Shown: positions 1-7,479, counted from the stretch's first letter. The stretch is DNA of 13,045 bases from Bacillota bacterium (GCA_023442635.1 JAEZYR010000054.1:1-13045); one strand, 5' to 3'. Notes: generated by a model not told the origin, from the sequence alone. Numbers and translations: made by a program.

Positions 1-990
1 ACCAACAGGTGCTTTGGTGACTTCCGCAACAATCTCAGCTGGCGCCAATACAAGCTCGTTAACACCCAGGTGTTTTTTGAGCTTCGTATCAGCTAGCACA
101 CGATCCCCCCGCAGCATGACGGCGATGGGCTGACCATCCGCAAGATAGATTAGGGTCTTGGCAAAATCGCTAGCGGGTCGCCCAAAGAAGGCCGAGACAT
201 CCTCAATCGTCCGAGCATTCGGTGTAGCACAGCGCTGACGGGGGCGGTGAGCCTCATGGTTTGGGATCGGTTTGGGGCAAACGGCAATCTCGCGATTCGA
301 AGCATAGCCCGACTGCGGCTCAACGACCAAAATGTCCTCACCAATATCGGCAAGCGCCTGAAATTCTTCAGAAAGCAGGCCGCCCATCACACCAGTATCC
401 GCCTTGACAACAACATATTCTAGGCCTAAGCGCTGGAAAATGCGGTGGTAGGCATCGAAGATCTGCTGGTATTGCTGATCTAGACCTTCGAGGTCTGCAT
501 CAAAAGTATAGGCGTCCTTCATATCGAATTGGCGGACGCGGATGAGGCCAAAGCGAGGCCTGGGTTCATCGCGATATTTCGTCTGAATTTGATAAAGGGA
601 AAGCGGCAGGTCTTTGTAGCTGTGAATCGCCATTTTGCCTGCGGCGGCAAACAACTCTTCGTGCGTAGGACCCAAGGCGAAGGCTCGGCCACCGCGATCG
701 GTCAGGGTAAACATCGACGAGCCAAAATTCTCACGCCGTCCAGACGCAATATAGACCTCTTCTGGAATTAGGGCTGGCATTTTGAGTTCAACTGAACCAG
801 CTTGATGCATCTCTTCATGGATGATTTTCTCGATTTTTTGAATAGCCGCAAGCCCAAGGGGCATCATAATATAAATGCCAGCCGCGAGTTTACGCATCAT
901 ACCTGCTCTAGTCAGCAAGCGACCGCTCACGCTGTCTTCATCCTTGGCATCTTCTCGCAATGTATAGAAGAAATCCTTGCTCAAACGCAT
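1..990 (-). CDS. proS: Prolyl-tRNA synthetase, N-terminal 330 residues (runs off left edge)
   Basis: Class II aminoacyl-tRNA synthetase that attaches proline to tRNA-Pro in the cytoplasm. The translation opens MRLSKDFFYTLRE and follows the bacterial ProRS pattern closely: RAGMMRKLAAGIY near residues 28-40, LGPTHEEL near 106-113 (ATP and proline site), motif 2 as YRDEPRPRFGLIRVRQF at 139-155 with MKDAY after it, and the GG..SEEF stretch at 203-210 where many homologues have SHEF. From about residue 224 it enters the editing insertion (YbaK-like), with a lysine at 278 in FAKTL matching the position of the conserved editing lysine. The C-terminal part of the editing domain, motif 3 and the anticodon-binding domain lie outside the window. 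The start at 990 is chosen because homologues begin at this methionine and GTGAGG lies about 10 bases upstream. No T-box leader was seen. Identification is very secure. Confidence 0.97.
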   Translation of the reverse strand, partial: MRLSKDFFYTLREDAKDEDSVSGRLLTRAGMMRKLAAGIYIMMPLGLAAIQKIEKIIHEEMHQAGSVELKMPALIPEEVYIASGRRENFGSSMFTLTDRGGRAFALGPTHEELFAAAGKMAIHSYKDLPLSLYQIQTKYRDEPRPRFGLIRVRQFDMKDAYTFDADLEGLDQQYQQIFDAYHRIFQRLGLEYVVVKADTGVMGGLLSEEFQALADIGEDILVVEPQSGYASNREIAVCPKPIPNHEAHRPRQRCATPNARTIEDVSAFFGRPASDFAKTLIYLADGQPIAVMLRGDRVLADTKLKKHLGVNELVLAPAEIVAEVTKAPVG

Positions 991-1063
991 GGCTGCTTGG
1001 CCTCACTCTCTATCTTACAAACGTCAGAAATTCAGCTTATCACAAAGTCGCTATATTCTAAGC

Positions 1064-1097
1064 AAAAAGATGCGCCGATTTTACTCAGCGCATCTTT
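1064..1097 (-). terminator. Factor-independent terminator after the sugar isomerase gene
   Basis: A perfect 10-bp stem (AAAGATGCGC at 1066-1075 with GCGCATCTTT at 1088-1097) encloses a 12-base loop. Read on the minus strand it ends in a run of five T, so it suits termination of the 1186-2043 gene before proS. The T run is short, so some readthrough into proS is possible. The hairpin is nearly symmetric, but there is no plus-strand gene upstream for it to serve. Confidence 0.7.
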
Positions 1098-1185
1098 CTT
1101 CGACCATAAGCCTATCTGCTCTGCTTGCTAAGCTGCCTTTTGTCTAGAGCCCCAGGTGCTCCATGCTCGGGTTAAGGCTGCTGAC

Positions 1186-2043
1186 TCAAAGCCATTCCCC
1201 GTATCCAATTTTGCGCAGGTAGTCTCTGGAAATTTCTAGGCTGTCAAAGGGATCACGGCCATAGCTGTCATCCAATTCAACCAAGAAATATTCTGAACCA
1301 GCCTTGATACCAGCCTGAATGACAGCTGGGATATCGAGGGTTCCCTCGCCCAACTCAGCAAACTGAACAACGCCATTAAAGGCCTTGTGGAAGCCCTCGG
1401 GGCCATCTTCTTTGCTCGGCAGTTGGAAATTGGCAATGCGATAGTCTTTGAGGTGTAGCAACTTGACGCGACCAGCAAAGCGCTGAATGACATCCAAAGG
1501 ATTGACGCCGCCTCTCCAACACCAGTGCACATCAATTTCAAAGCCCAGGCATTGTGTATTCTTGCGGATCAAATCGAAGAGCAGCTCGCCATTATAGCGG
1601 GCAAATTCGACATGGTGGTTATGGTAGTACAGCTCAATGCCGTCTTCATGTAGGCGTTTGGCCATGGCCTCCGCCCGCTGAATAAATTCCATAGCAGATT
1701 CGTAGCTCTGCATATATTGGGGTGGCATGATGCCGATGCGCAAAAAGCGGCAGTCCAAGGCCTTGCAATCAGCCACAATTTTTTCGTAATGGTCAGTCAG
1801 GTTTTCACCGCCACCAGGCCCAGCTTCAAGACCTGCCGACATAGCGGCGGCCTTCATGCCGCGACGTGCCATAACATCCTGAAAAGCGGCGACATTCTCA
1901 GCCGTCATCTCTACCGCTGAAATTTCGACAGAATGAAAACCTAGATCAGCCAAGCGCTCCATGACAGCGGTCACGCCCATCTCTTTGATGGCTTCGCGAA
2001 AACCATAAAGCTGAACGCCAATGCGCCCTGTATTATCTGACAT
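1186..2043 (-). CDS. Sugar phosphate isomerase/epimerase (xylose isomerase-like TIM barrel)
   Basis: A 285-residue cytoplasmic protein of the xylose isomerase-like TIM-barrel superfamily (AP endonuclease 2 fold), whose members isomerise or epimerise sugars, keto-sugars or inositol derivatives with a divalent metal. Visible hallmarks in order: strand 1 IGVQLYGF at 8-15, GFHSVEIS at 35-42, YYHNHHVEF at 139-147, EIDVHW at 169-174, LLHLKDY at 195-201, GEGTLDIPA at 232-240 and FLVELDD at 253-259. E169 or D171, H197 and E256 are plausible metal or catalytic residues. The reading frame is open 24 codons further upstream, but the start at 2043 is preferred because GGAGGAGG lies just before it and the family fold begins there. 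No kinase, dehydrogenase or transporter adjoins it, so the substrate cannot be inferred. It is followed by a terminator and then proS, and appears monocistronic. Confidence 0.88.
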   Translation of the reverse strand: MSDNTGRIGVQLYGFREAIKEMGVTAVMERLADLGFHSVEISAVEMTAENVAAFQDVMARRGMKAAAMSAGLEAGPGGGENLTDHYEKIVADCKALDCRFLRIGIMPPQYMQSYESAMEFIQRAEAMAKRLHEDGIELYYHNHHVEFARYNGELLFDLIRKNTQCLGFEIDVHWCWRGGVNPLDVIQRFAGRVKLLHLKDYRIANFQLPSKEDGPEGFHKAFNGVVQFAELGEGTLDIPAVIQAGIKAGSEYFLVELDDSYGRDPFDSLEISRDYLRKIGYGEWL

Positions 2044-2048
2044 ACAAG

Positions 2049-2056
2049 CCTCCTCC
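2049..2056 (-). promoter_or_regulatory. Ribosome binding site that sets the start of the sugar isomerase
   Basis: GGAGGAGG on the minus strand ends 5 bases before the ATG at 2043-2041. It decides for this start over the in-frame methionine at 2115, which has no comparable site before it. Confidence 0.8.
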
Positions 2057-2281
2057 AAAATACATCTCAGATCTGAACTGATGCTCCTTTTGAGCTCATT
2101 TGCTGTTCTTATCATATGGAAAACATGGATCTGGATTGTTCCCTCTCCGCAAAACAGCTAGCTTATTTGAGCAGGAACTTGTCCGTTAGTCCTCCTGAAC
2201 ACCTAGGATCTGCCGCCTCAGTCCCAGCGTTCAGCAATTCGTCGAGCAAAAATCATTTCATAAAAGATCAGATATTTGTTC

Positions 2282-2310
2282 TTAGTTATATATGCTTATT
2301 TCTGTAAAAT
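2282..2310 (+). promoter_or_regulatory. Possible promoter of the small Nif11-like gene
   Basis: TTAGTT, a 17-base spacer and TAAAAT (2305-2310) lie in the only AT-rich patch upstream of the gene. The -35 match is poor and the -10 match moderate. If used, transcription would begin near 2317, just before the hairpin at 2322-2339. Confidence 0.35.
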
Positions 2311-2321
2311 TTATATAAATC

Positions 2322-2339
2322 GTGCCTACTTATAGGCAC
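2322..2339 (+). repeat. Leader hairpin before the small protein gene
   Basis: GTGCCTA and TAGGCAC pair as a perfect 7-bp stem with a CTTA loop. It sits 20 bases upstream of the ribosome binding site and close to the predicted transcript 5' end. It could be a stabilising 5' hairpin or an operator. No T run follows, so it is not a terminator. Confidence 0.5.
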
Positions 2340-2359
2340 TCGTATGCAGTAAGCATTTC

Positions 2360-2366
2360 AAGGAGG
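2360..2366 (+). promoter_or_regulatory. Ribosome binding site setting the start of the small protein
   Basis: AAGGAGG lies 6 bases before the ATG at 2373. This excludes the longer open frame beginning at 2322, which would be translated through the leader hairpin and this site. Confidence 0.85.
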
Positions 2367-2372
2367 TTATGT

Positions 2373-2660
2373 ATGCATATCGACAAGGATACGATCAACG
2401 GTCTCGTCCAACGCATTTCAAGTGACGAAGGCTTGCTACAACGCTTTCAGGAAAACCCAGCCGAAGCTATTCGGGCTGCCTTGCCAGACAATCTACCTGT
2501 GAGCAGTGAGGATATCGAAGGCATCATCGAGAAAGTTCAGCAGGCGCTGGCTGGCTCGGTGATCGGTGGCGTCGTTGACAAGGCTGCTGGTGTCTTGGGT
2601 GGTCTATTCAATGGCGGTGGCACGCCTGGCCAGAATGGTGATGGCACCCCCACCCTCTAA
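2373..2660 (+). CDS. Small Nif11-like protein with Gly-rich tail (95 aa)
   Basis: A 95-residue protein of unknown function. Residues 1-60 are predicted helical: MHIDKDTINGLVQRI, then DEGLLQRFQENPAEAIRAAL (19-37), then an SSEDIEGIIEKVQQALAG segment (44-61). The 'LL..F..NP..AI' pattern recalls Nif11-type leader peptides and a family of small clostridial proteins of no known function. From residue 62 it turns hydrophobic and glycine-rich (SVIGG, AAGVLGGLF, GGG), ending in a polar TPGQNGDGTPTL tail. The VIGG and VLGG pairs resemble double-glycine leader cleavage sites, but no modifying enzyme, peptidase-containing ABC transporter or immunity gene lies nearby, so a peptide-precursor role is only a possibility. 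There is no signal peptide at the start. A strong ribosome binding site, a leader hairpin and a very strong terminator show that it is a real, independently expressed gene. Confidence 0.85.
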   Translation: MHIDKDTINGLVQRISSDEGLLQRFQENPAEAIRAALPDNLPVSSEDIEGIIEKVQQALAGSVIGGVVDKAAGVLGGLFNGGGTPGQNGDGTPTL

Positions 2661-2674
2661 TACACGAATGGCTG

Positions 2675-2710
2675 AAAAAAGCCCTGGATCCTAGGATCCA
2701 GGGCTTTTTT
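2675..2710. terminator. Bidirectional terminator, perfect 36-bp palindrome
   Basis: A(6)GCCCTGGATC is mirrored without mismatch around CTAG to give a GC-rich stem flanked by six A and six T. It is a strong terminator for the small gene on the plus strand and, being symmetric, also serves the converging M16C peptidase gene that stops at 2799. Confidence 0.93.
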
Positions 2711-2798
2711 ATTGTTCTCCATGCTCTGCTCATCGCCAGCTGAAGCTTCATCTAGCTACTTTTCCTTACGGCATCATGGCATCTTCTGCCACGCCTTT

Positions 2799-5786
2799 TT
2801 ATAACTGTTTCAGCTCGTATATCTGCTCAAAGCGATCAGCTTCGCTTTGAATGTTTGGCATCGCACCAATCACACAATACGAGGCTCCTTGGCTCCCCTT
2901 CCTTAGGACAGGCGCCAGTGCGGCAATGTCTTCTTTTTGGGTCTGGAGGGCTTCTTGCAGCAAGCGCTCTCGCTCAGCTGGTACCAATCCCGTGATCAAG
3001 CTTCCATGGGCGGCTCGCACTTGCTGTTCTAGTGTCAGTAGCGGGTCAAAGGCCGCGATCGAACCCACAATGCTGCGATCCAGCTCATCTGGGGAGAGTT
3101 CCAGACTTTCAATGACCTCTGGCAACTGTGCAAAGACTCCCAGCGTTCTAGCCAGATGGGGATCGCGGAAAGATAGACCGATGAGCTGCCCCTGATTGTC
3201 AATCCTGAAGCCGCTGCCATAAGCACCACCTTGCGCTCTAATCTCATTATGGATATGACTGCCTGAAAGGTGGTGAGCTGCCACAATATAGGCGCCTTTG
3301 TAGGGCAGGCGCTCAGACCAACATTGGCCGATGTATTGCACTTGCGTCGCAGCTCCATAGGCTTCTCTCAAGGCTTGCACGTCGACCTTCCAATCAAGCG
3401 GCTTAAAGGCCGTCTCGCCGCTCGGCAAAGGCCGCCAATCCAAATCCCGAAGATCGCTTTTCCCCAAGCTGAGGCTTGAAGCGACTAAGGCCTGACGCAG
3501 GGTCGGCAGGGCATCCTCTTCAGCTCCCAAACTGCCAACCTGATAGGGGCTTTTTAGCAAGCGCTCATAGCAAGCTTCTAGGCGGCTCTGTAGCTGCTTA
3601 AAGCCTTCTTCCGTCTTGACCTCGCGACACCATTCGCAGAGCTGACGGAAAAAGGCCAAACCACCACAAAGATCTGACAATTTCGCCTTGGCGCTGTGGC
3701 CAGCCGATGCGCGTAGAATCGCAAAACTCGTGCCGTTGTTGACGATGGCATTTTCAAGGCGGCTCTTGAGGGAGGTGAGCAATTCTTTGATGCGTTGCTC
3801 ATCTGTAAAAAGACTCTTACTCAGAACCTCTTCAATCAAATGGAAGAGCTTGTCCTGGTGGGTGTAAAGGCACTTACTCGTGTAAGTGAATCGCAAATCC
3901 AAAGCCTCTTGATCGGACTCAAGCCCCGTGCTCGTTTCGGACAACCAAGGCGACATGATTTGAATTGACGTCTGGAAACCACCTGAATAAAGCTGGAACT
4001 GTGTTTCTAGGTCTTGATAGCTGTAATGTTCGGTCGAAACAGACCCGATCAGCTGGGTCAAAAGCTGCAAATAGGGCAAATCGGCCTGATCAAAGCCATC
4101 CAAGGACCAGCCCCAAGCAAAATAGGCTAGACCATTGCTCGGTATTTTGAGCTCAGCTAAATATTGCGTGTCCGCCTGATAGAACTGACAGGGTGCTGTG
4201 TCCAACACAGGCTTGATATCGCGGCTCTTGACTTGAGGAATGGTAGCCTTTTCTTCGGGTGTATCTGGTCTTTGTTGCCAAGCTTTTAGTGCCTTGGTGT
4301 TCTCGATAACCGCCTGACGTTCTTCCTCGGTCCAGCTGTCCAAAATCTGTGCTAGTGCCTCCGCTTGCTCTGCTTCTTCACGAGCGGCTTGCGTGCTGTC
4401 TGCTTTCAGATGACCCCAGCAACGCAGGCCGTTATGAAGCAAGAACTGGCGAGCCCAAGCTTCGACTCCTCCCTGCGCCACAAGTTCGCGCAAGGCTTGC
4501 AGCGGCTCATCAATCTTCAAAGCCTCAAGCGGATCGCCGCCATAGTTCCATGTATCAAAGGCTCGAACAAAGTAGTAGATACCGCGAGCAGCTTGACCAC
4601 CACATTCACGCTGGCTGAGTTCTAAGACATTCAAAACAGCCTCTAAGCGCTCAGGAGCGAGTGGCTGGGCTAGATCGCGTTCCAATGCCTCAAAGAAAAG
4701 TTTCTCAAGCTCATCTATACGCTTGGGATCACAACCCTGTATCATGCTCAGCAAGCTGCCTTGTTGCGTACACCAAGACATCGCGTTCAGTTCTGCGCAA
4801 GCGCCCGACTTCAGCAAGGCCTGACGCACTTGGCTGTGTTCAGAATTGAAGTATAGATCCGCGACCAAATTGAGCAACAAACGATCTATTGCCGTGGTCA
4901 CCCCAGGAGTCGAAGCGCCAAAGGCTAAATAATCGTCCGCCTCTTGGCTTCCAGCTGGATAGCTTTCTTCCCATCGAAGTATCGCATCTTCTGGGTTTCT
5001 TGCTTTGGATAGGGGAATGTGGCTATCGATCTCGAGAGCTTCAAAATCGTCAAGCCACTGGGCCAGATAATCCAGATAGTCAGCTAGATCCAAATCACCA
5101 TACAAGAAGATGTAGCTATTAGAGGGATGATAGTAACGTTGGTGGAAGGCAACAAAGTTCTCATAGCTGAGTTCGGGGATCGATGTCGGGTAACCGCCAG
5201 ATATCGCAGCATAGGGTGTGTCGGCATAGAGTTCTTGCATGCAACGGGTATAGAGGCGCTCGACAGGATCGCCAAAGGCACCTTTCATCTCGTTATAGAC
5301 CACTCCGCTACGCGTCAAAGGCCCAGAGCTTTGCTCTAATTCATAGTGCCAGCCTTCTTGCTCAAAAATGCGTTTATCCTCGAGCATACGGGGATAAAAA
5401 ACGGCATCCAAATAAACATCGACGAGGTTTCTGAAATCCTGATCGTTGCGCGAAGCTACAGGATACATCGTGTGATCTGGATAGGTCATGGCATTCAAGA
5501 ACGTTTGCATACTGCCAAGAGCCAAGTCCATAAAGGGTTCTTTGGTCTTGTACCGTCGAGAACCAGCCAAAACACAGTGCTCAACAATATGGGCTACACC
5601 CGTATCATCCGTCGGTGGAGTTTGAAAGCTAATACCAAAAGTCTTGTTTTGATCTTGGTTGAGCATCACCAGAAGGCGCGCCCCTGTTTTGATGTGTTGG
5701 TATTGCAGAACCTGACTATCTAGTTCCGATAGTTGCTTTTCTGATTGCAGACGAAAGCTGCTATGTTGGGGAGCTGTTTGAGACAT
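2799..5786 (-). CDS. M16C metallopeptidase (PreP/Cym1-like), 995 aa
   Basis: A zinc peptidase of family M16, subfamily C. These enzymes enclose peptides in a chamber between two homologous halves and degrade them; the mitochondrial members remove cleaved presequences. The inverted zinc motif HIVEH is at 66-70 (ligands H66 and H70, catalytic E69), and the third ligand is E166 in VVYNEMKGAFGDP. Other landmarks are MQTFLNAMTYPDHTMYPVAS at 93-112 and, in the second half, the substrate-binding R850-x5-Y856 pair in RAQGGAYGSGF, with the spacing known from PreP. The length of 995 matches the subfamily, so it is intact. There is no signal peptide, so it is probably cytoplasmic. AGGAGGT lies 5 bases before the ATG at 5786. 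It lies 235 bp downstream of the CDF gene on the same strand, with no terminator seen between them and no evident functional link. Confidence 0.95.
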   Translation of the reverse strand: MSQTAPQHSSFRLQSEKQLSELDSQVLQYQHIKTGARLLVMLNQDQNKTFGISFQTPPTDDTGVAHIVEHCVLAGSRRYKTKEPFMDLALGSMQTFLNAMTYPDHTMYPVASRNDQDFRNLVDVYLDAVFYPRMLEDKRIFEQEGWHYELEQSSGPLTRSGVVYNEMKGAFGDPVERLYTRCMQELYADTPYAAISGGYPTSIPELSYENFVAFHQRYYHPSNSYIFLYGDLDLADYLDYLAQWLDDFEALEIDSHIPLSKARNPEDAILRWEESYPAGSQEADDYLAFGASTPGVTTAIDRLLLNLVADLYFNSEHSQVRQALLKSGACAELNAMSWCTQQGSLLSMIQGCDPKRIDELEKLFFEALERDLAQPLAPERLEAVLNVLELSQRECGGQAARGIYYFVRAFDTWNYGGDPLEALKIDEPLQALRELVAQGGVEAWARQFLLHNGLRCWGHLKADSTQAAREEAEQAEALAQILDSWTEEERQAVIENTKALKAWQQRPDTPEEKATIPQVKSRDIKPVLDTAPCQFYQADTQYLAELKIPSNGLAYFAWGWSLDGFDQADLPYLQLLTQLIGSVSTEHYSYQDLETQFQLYSGGFQTSIQIMSPWLSETSTGLESDQEALDLRFTYTSKCLYTHQDKLFHLIEEVLSKSLFTDEQRIKELLTSLKSRLENAIVNNGTSFAILRASAGHSAKAKLSDLCGGLAFFRQLCEWCREVKTEEGFKQLQSRLEACYERLLKSPYQVGSLGAEEDALPTLRQALVASSLSLGKSDLRDLDWRPLPSGETAFKPLDWKVDVQALREAYGAATQVQYIGQCWSERLPYKGAYIVAAHHLSGSHIHNEIRAQGGAYGSGFRIDNQGQLIGLSFRDPHLARTLGVFAQLPEVIESLELSPDELDRSIVGSIAAFDPLLTLEQQVRAAHGSLITGLVPAERERLLQEALQTQKEDIAALAPVLRKGSQGASYCVIGAMPNIQSEADRFEQIYELKQL

Positions 5787-6021
5787 ATGAACCTCCTCAA
5801 ATGTAGTTACGACTCAAATCCAGGTCTGCCATCCATGGCTTAGGCTTAGGCCCATGTCAAGCAAGCCCAGATAGCGATAGGATTGCTGTTATTTTGTTTA
5901 CCATACACTAAAACCCAATCTTTGATGTGCCATCTCCCCTAATCGCAAGAAAAGAAGGCTTGTTTTAGGTCAAAGATAAGAAGGTGGCATGCAAGCTTAT
6001 CGATCCTCTGCTCTAGCTTCT

Positions 6022-7197
6022 TTATAGATCGCTGTAGGCTCGATCCAGCTGCATATCGATTTGCCAGCCTGGGAATCGCTGGTACAAGCGAATTTGCAAT
6101 TCATGTCCGACGGCCTCTAAATCGCCTTGCCAACTGAGCGGGGCATGTAGCTCAAAACGCATGGTACGTTGTTCCACAGGTTCGACGATGCGAAAATCAT
6201 GTAAGCAAAGATCTGGGTCTAGGCGGTGAATTTCGTCTCGCACCACCTCTTCGACGTTCTGCTGTCTAGGGCTGTCCTGATCTTTGGGATCCAAGTGAAT
6301 TAAAAGCTTGAGTCCCAATGTTTTCTCAGCTTGAATTTCTAGCGCATCGATGTGCTCATGAGCCTCTAGCAGATTCAGATCGGCATCCATAACCACATGG
6401 ATCGTTGCGAAGTTCTGCCCCACCCCATAACTGTGAACCAGAAGGTCATGGGTATCGAGCACGAGCGGATCCGATGTCACGAGCGCCTTCACCCGTTCGA
6501 CCAGCTCTTTATCGGGGGCAATACCCAAAATAGCGTTAGCTGTGTCACGCAGTATCCCCAGACCCGACCAGGCGATAAACAGAGCCAAGAAAAAGCCGAG
6601 GATCGCATCCAAGTTGAATGACAAATACGGCCCGAGCAAGCTGCCCAACAGAATCAGGGTCGTGGCCAAGACATCGCCAGTTGCATCAACAGAACTAGCC
6701 ATCAGCAATTCAGAGGACAGGCGCTTGCCCCAATATCGCTGATAAAAAAGCAGCAAGACCTTCAGTAAGATAGCCATGATGAGGATGGGCCAAAGCCAGG
6801 GATGCTGTACGCTTGTTGCTGGATGCAACCAGGCCTCGACCGAGCTTTTGCCTTGTTCGAAGGCCGCTAGCAAGATAAAAACAGCCAAGATGCTAGAGGC
6901 AAAATATTCAGCTCGCGCGTGACCATAGGGGTGTTCAGGGTCAGCTGCACGGCCAGCTAGATGAAAGCCAAATAGAACCACCCAGGAGCTGAGCATATCT
7001 GAAAAGTTATTGAGTGCATCACCCTGAATCGCTACAGAATGCGTCCAAAGTCCCAGGACATATTTACTGCTGGCCAAAAAACAATTGATGGCGATAGCCA
7101 AAAGTGCCGAACGCTTACCATAGCGAGCTCTATCGGCTAGCAAAGTCTTCGAACCAGAAGCTTTCAAGTCTAGCGGTGATGGTGGTTGAGATGGCAT
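6022..7197 (-). CDS. Cation diffusion facilitator transporter, probably manganese type (391 aa)
   Basis: A six-helix inner-membrane metal/proton antiporter of the CDF family. A hydrophilic N-terminus of about 28 residues precedes TM1 (about 29-50). TM2 holds GDALNNFSDMLSS with N63 and D67. The loop EHPYGHARAEYFAS (88-101) is a CDF signature. TM5 holds SSVDATGDVLATT with D171 and D175. After TM6, from about residue 208, comes a cytoplasmic domain ending near residue 391. Its end is longer than the usual ferredoxin-like domain, with a second stretch of similar look (about 310-385). Zinc CDFs carry H-x3-D in TM2 and TM5; this protein has N-x3-D and D-x3-D, the pattern of the Mn-exporting branch such as streptococcal MntE. 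Substrate assignment is inference. The start at 7197 has only a weak AGTAGG-like site; no better alternative was seen. No metal-responsive riboswitch was recognised upstream. Confidence 0.93.
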   Translation of the reverse strand: MPSQPPSPLDLKASGSKTLLADRARYGKRSALLAIAINCFLASSKYVLGLWTHSVAIQGDALNNFSDMLSSWVVLFGFHLAGRAADPEHPYGHARAEYFASSILAVFILLAAFEQGKSSVEAWLHPATSVQHPWLWPILIMAILLKVLLLFYQRYWGKRLSSELLMASSVDATGDVLATTLILLGSLLGPYLSFNLDAILGFFLALFIAWSGLGILRDTANAILGIAPDKELVERVKALVTSDPLVLDTHDLLVHSYGVGQNFATIHVVMDADLNLLEAHEHIDALEIQAEKTLGLKLLIHLDPKDQDSPRQQNVEEVVRDEIHRLDPDLCLHDFRIVEPVEQRTMRFELHAPLSWQGDLEAVGHELQIRLYQRFPGWQIDMQLDRAYSDL

Positions 7198-7320
7198 GCC
7201 TAGCCTACTTTCTACAGAAGAAGTCGTTCAAATTAAAAGCAAAAGAGCAGAAGGCAAAAGCTAAAATAGCCAGTAAATGCATCCTCGCGTAATGCTGTTG
7301 GGCTCCGCTATGAGCCTCAA

Positions 7321-7355
7321 TCTTAGAAACAGCTTTTGGTGCGGACTTTCTAAGA
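7321..7355. repeat. 9-bp inverted repeat
   Basis: TCTTAGAAA (7321-7329) and TTTCTAAGA (7347-7355) are perfect reverse complements, 17 bases apart. No T run follows on either strand, so it is not a terminator. The right arm is also part of the inverted copy of the neighbouring repeat family. Confidence 0.6.
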
Positions 7356-7435
7356 GCGAAAAGTCATGCCGATTAGTATAACCATGAGCTCAGAAAGTGT
7401 GCTACCCAAAGCTCTCAGAAAGTGCGCAGCCCAAA
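7335..7435. repeat. Three-copy degenerate repeat (one inverted, two in tandem)
   Basis: Two tandem 25-base units (7386-7410 and 7411-7435) share the core CTCAGAAAGT followed by G[T/C]GC and end in CCCAAA; they match at 20 of 25 positions. A third copy of 23 bases lies inverted at 7335-7357, and its reverse complement GCTCTTAGAAAGTCCGCA aligns to the second tandem unit with two substitutions and a 2-base gap. The arrangement resembles repeated transposase-binding ends of some insertion sequences (IS21-type elements have such repeats) or a cluster of protein-binding sites. No transposase gene or recognisable remnant is present. Confidence 0.6.
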
Positions 7436-7479
7436 CAAGTCAAGGACATCGCCGCTCAAGAATCTGCATCTGAGCGCGT

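Larger units (their letters stand above)
2044..2372. other. Divergent intergenic region, 329 bp
   Basis: This stretch separates the minus-strand sugar isomerase from the plus-strand small protein and should hold both promoters. The half near 2270-2320 is AT-rich, unlike the rest, and fits a promoter for the small gene. A -10-like TATGAT (minus strand, about 2112-2117) could serve the isomerase, but I find no good -35 for it. A short plus-strand open frame at 2116-2307 lacks a ribosome binding site and family resemblance, so it is not called. No RNA gene was recognised. Confidence 0.6.

Noticed and set aside
529..1131. Plus-strand open frames of 80 and 109 codons opposite proS
   Set aside because: They lie antisense to the prolyl-tRNA synthetase, whose translation matches the family along its whole length. 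They have no ribosome binding sites and no family resemblance.
991..1185. Possible T-box leader upstream of proS
   Set aside because: Synthetase genes in this group often have T-boxes, so I looked for the conserved AGGGTGG-type box and specifier stem. Neither is present; only a plain terminator hairpin is seen.
2116..2307. Plus-strand open frame of 63 codons in the divergent intergenic region
   Set aside because: There is no ribosome binding site before its ATG, its composition is not protein-like, and it overlaps the proposed promoter of the next gene.
5346..5723. 125-codon plus-strand open frame, and other plus-strand frames opposite the M16C gene
   Set aside because: All lie opposite an intact peptidase gene with clear catalytic motifs and have no ribosome binding sites. 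They are by-products of its codon usage.
5834..5860. TTGACA (minus strand, 5860-5855) with a CATGG/CCATG inverted repeat as promoter of the M16C gene
   Set aside because: No acceptable -10 lies 16-18 bases downstream (CCATGG, CATGGA or ATGGAT). The match to a -35 alone is not enough.
7321..7355. Terminator hairpin downstream of nothing
   Set aside because: The 9-bp stem is not followed by a T run on either strand.
7386..7435. Short CRISPR-like array
   Set aside because: There are only two direct copies, joined without spacers, and no cas genes are present.
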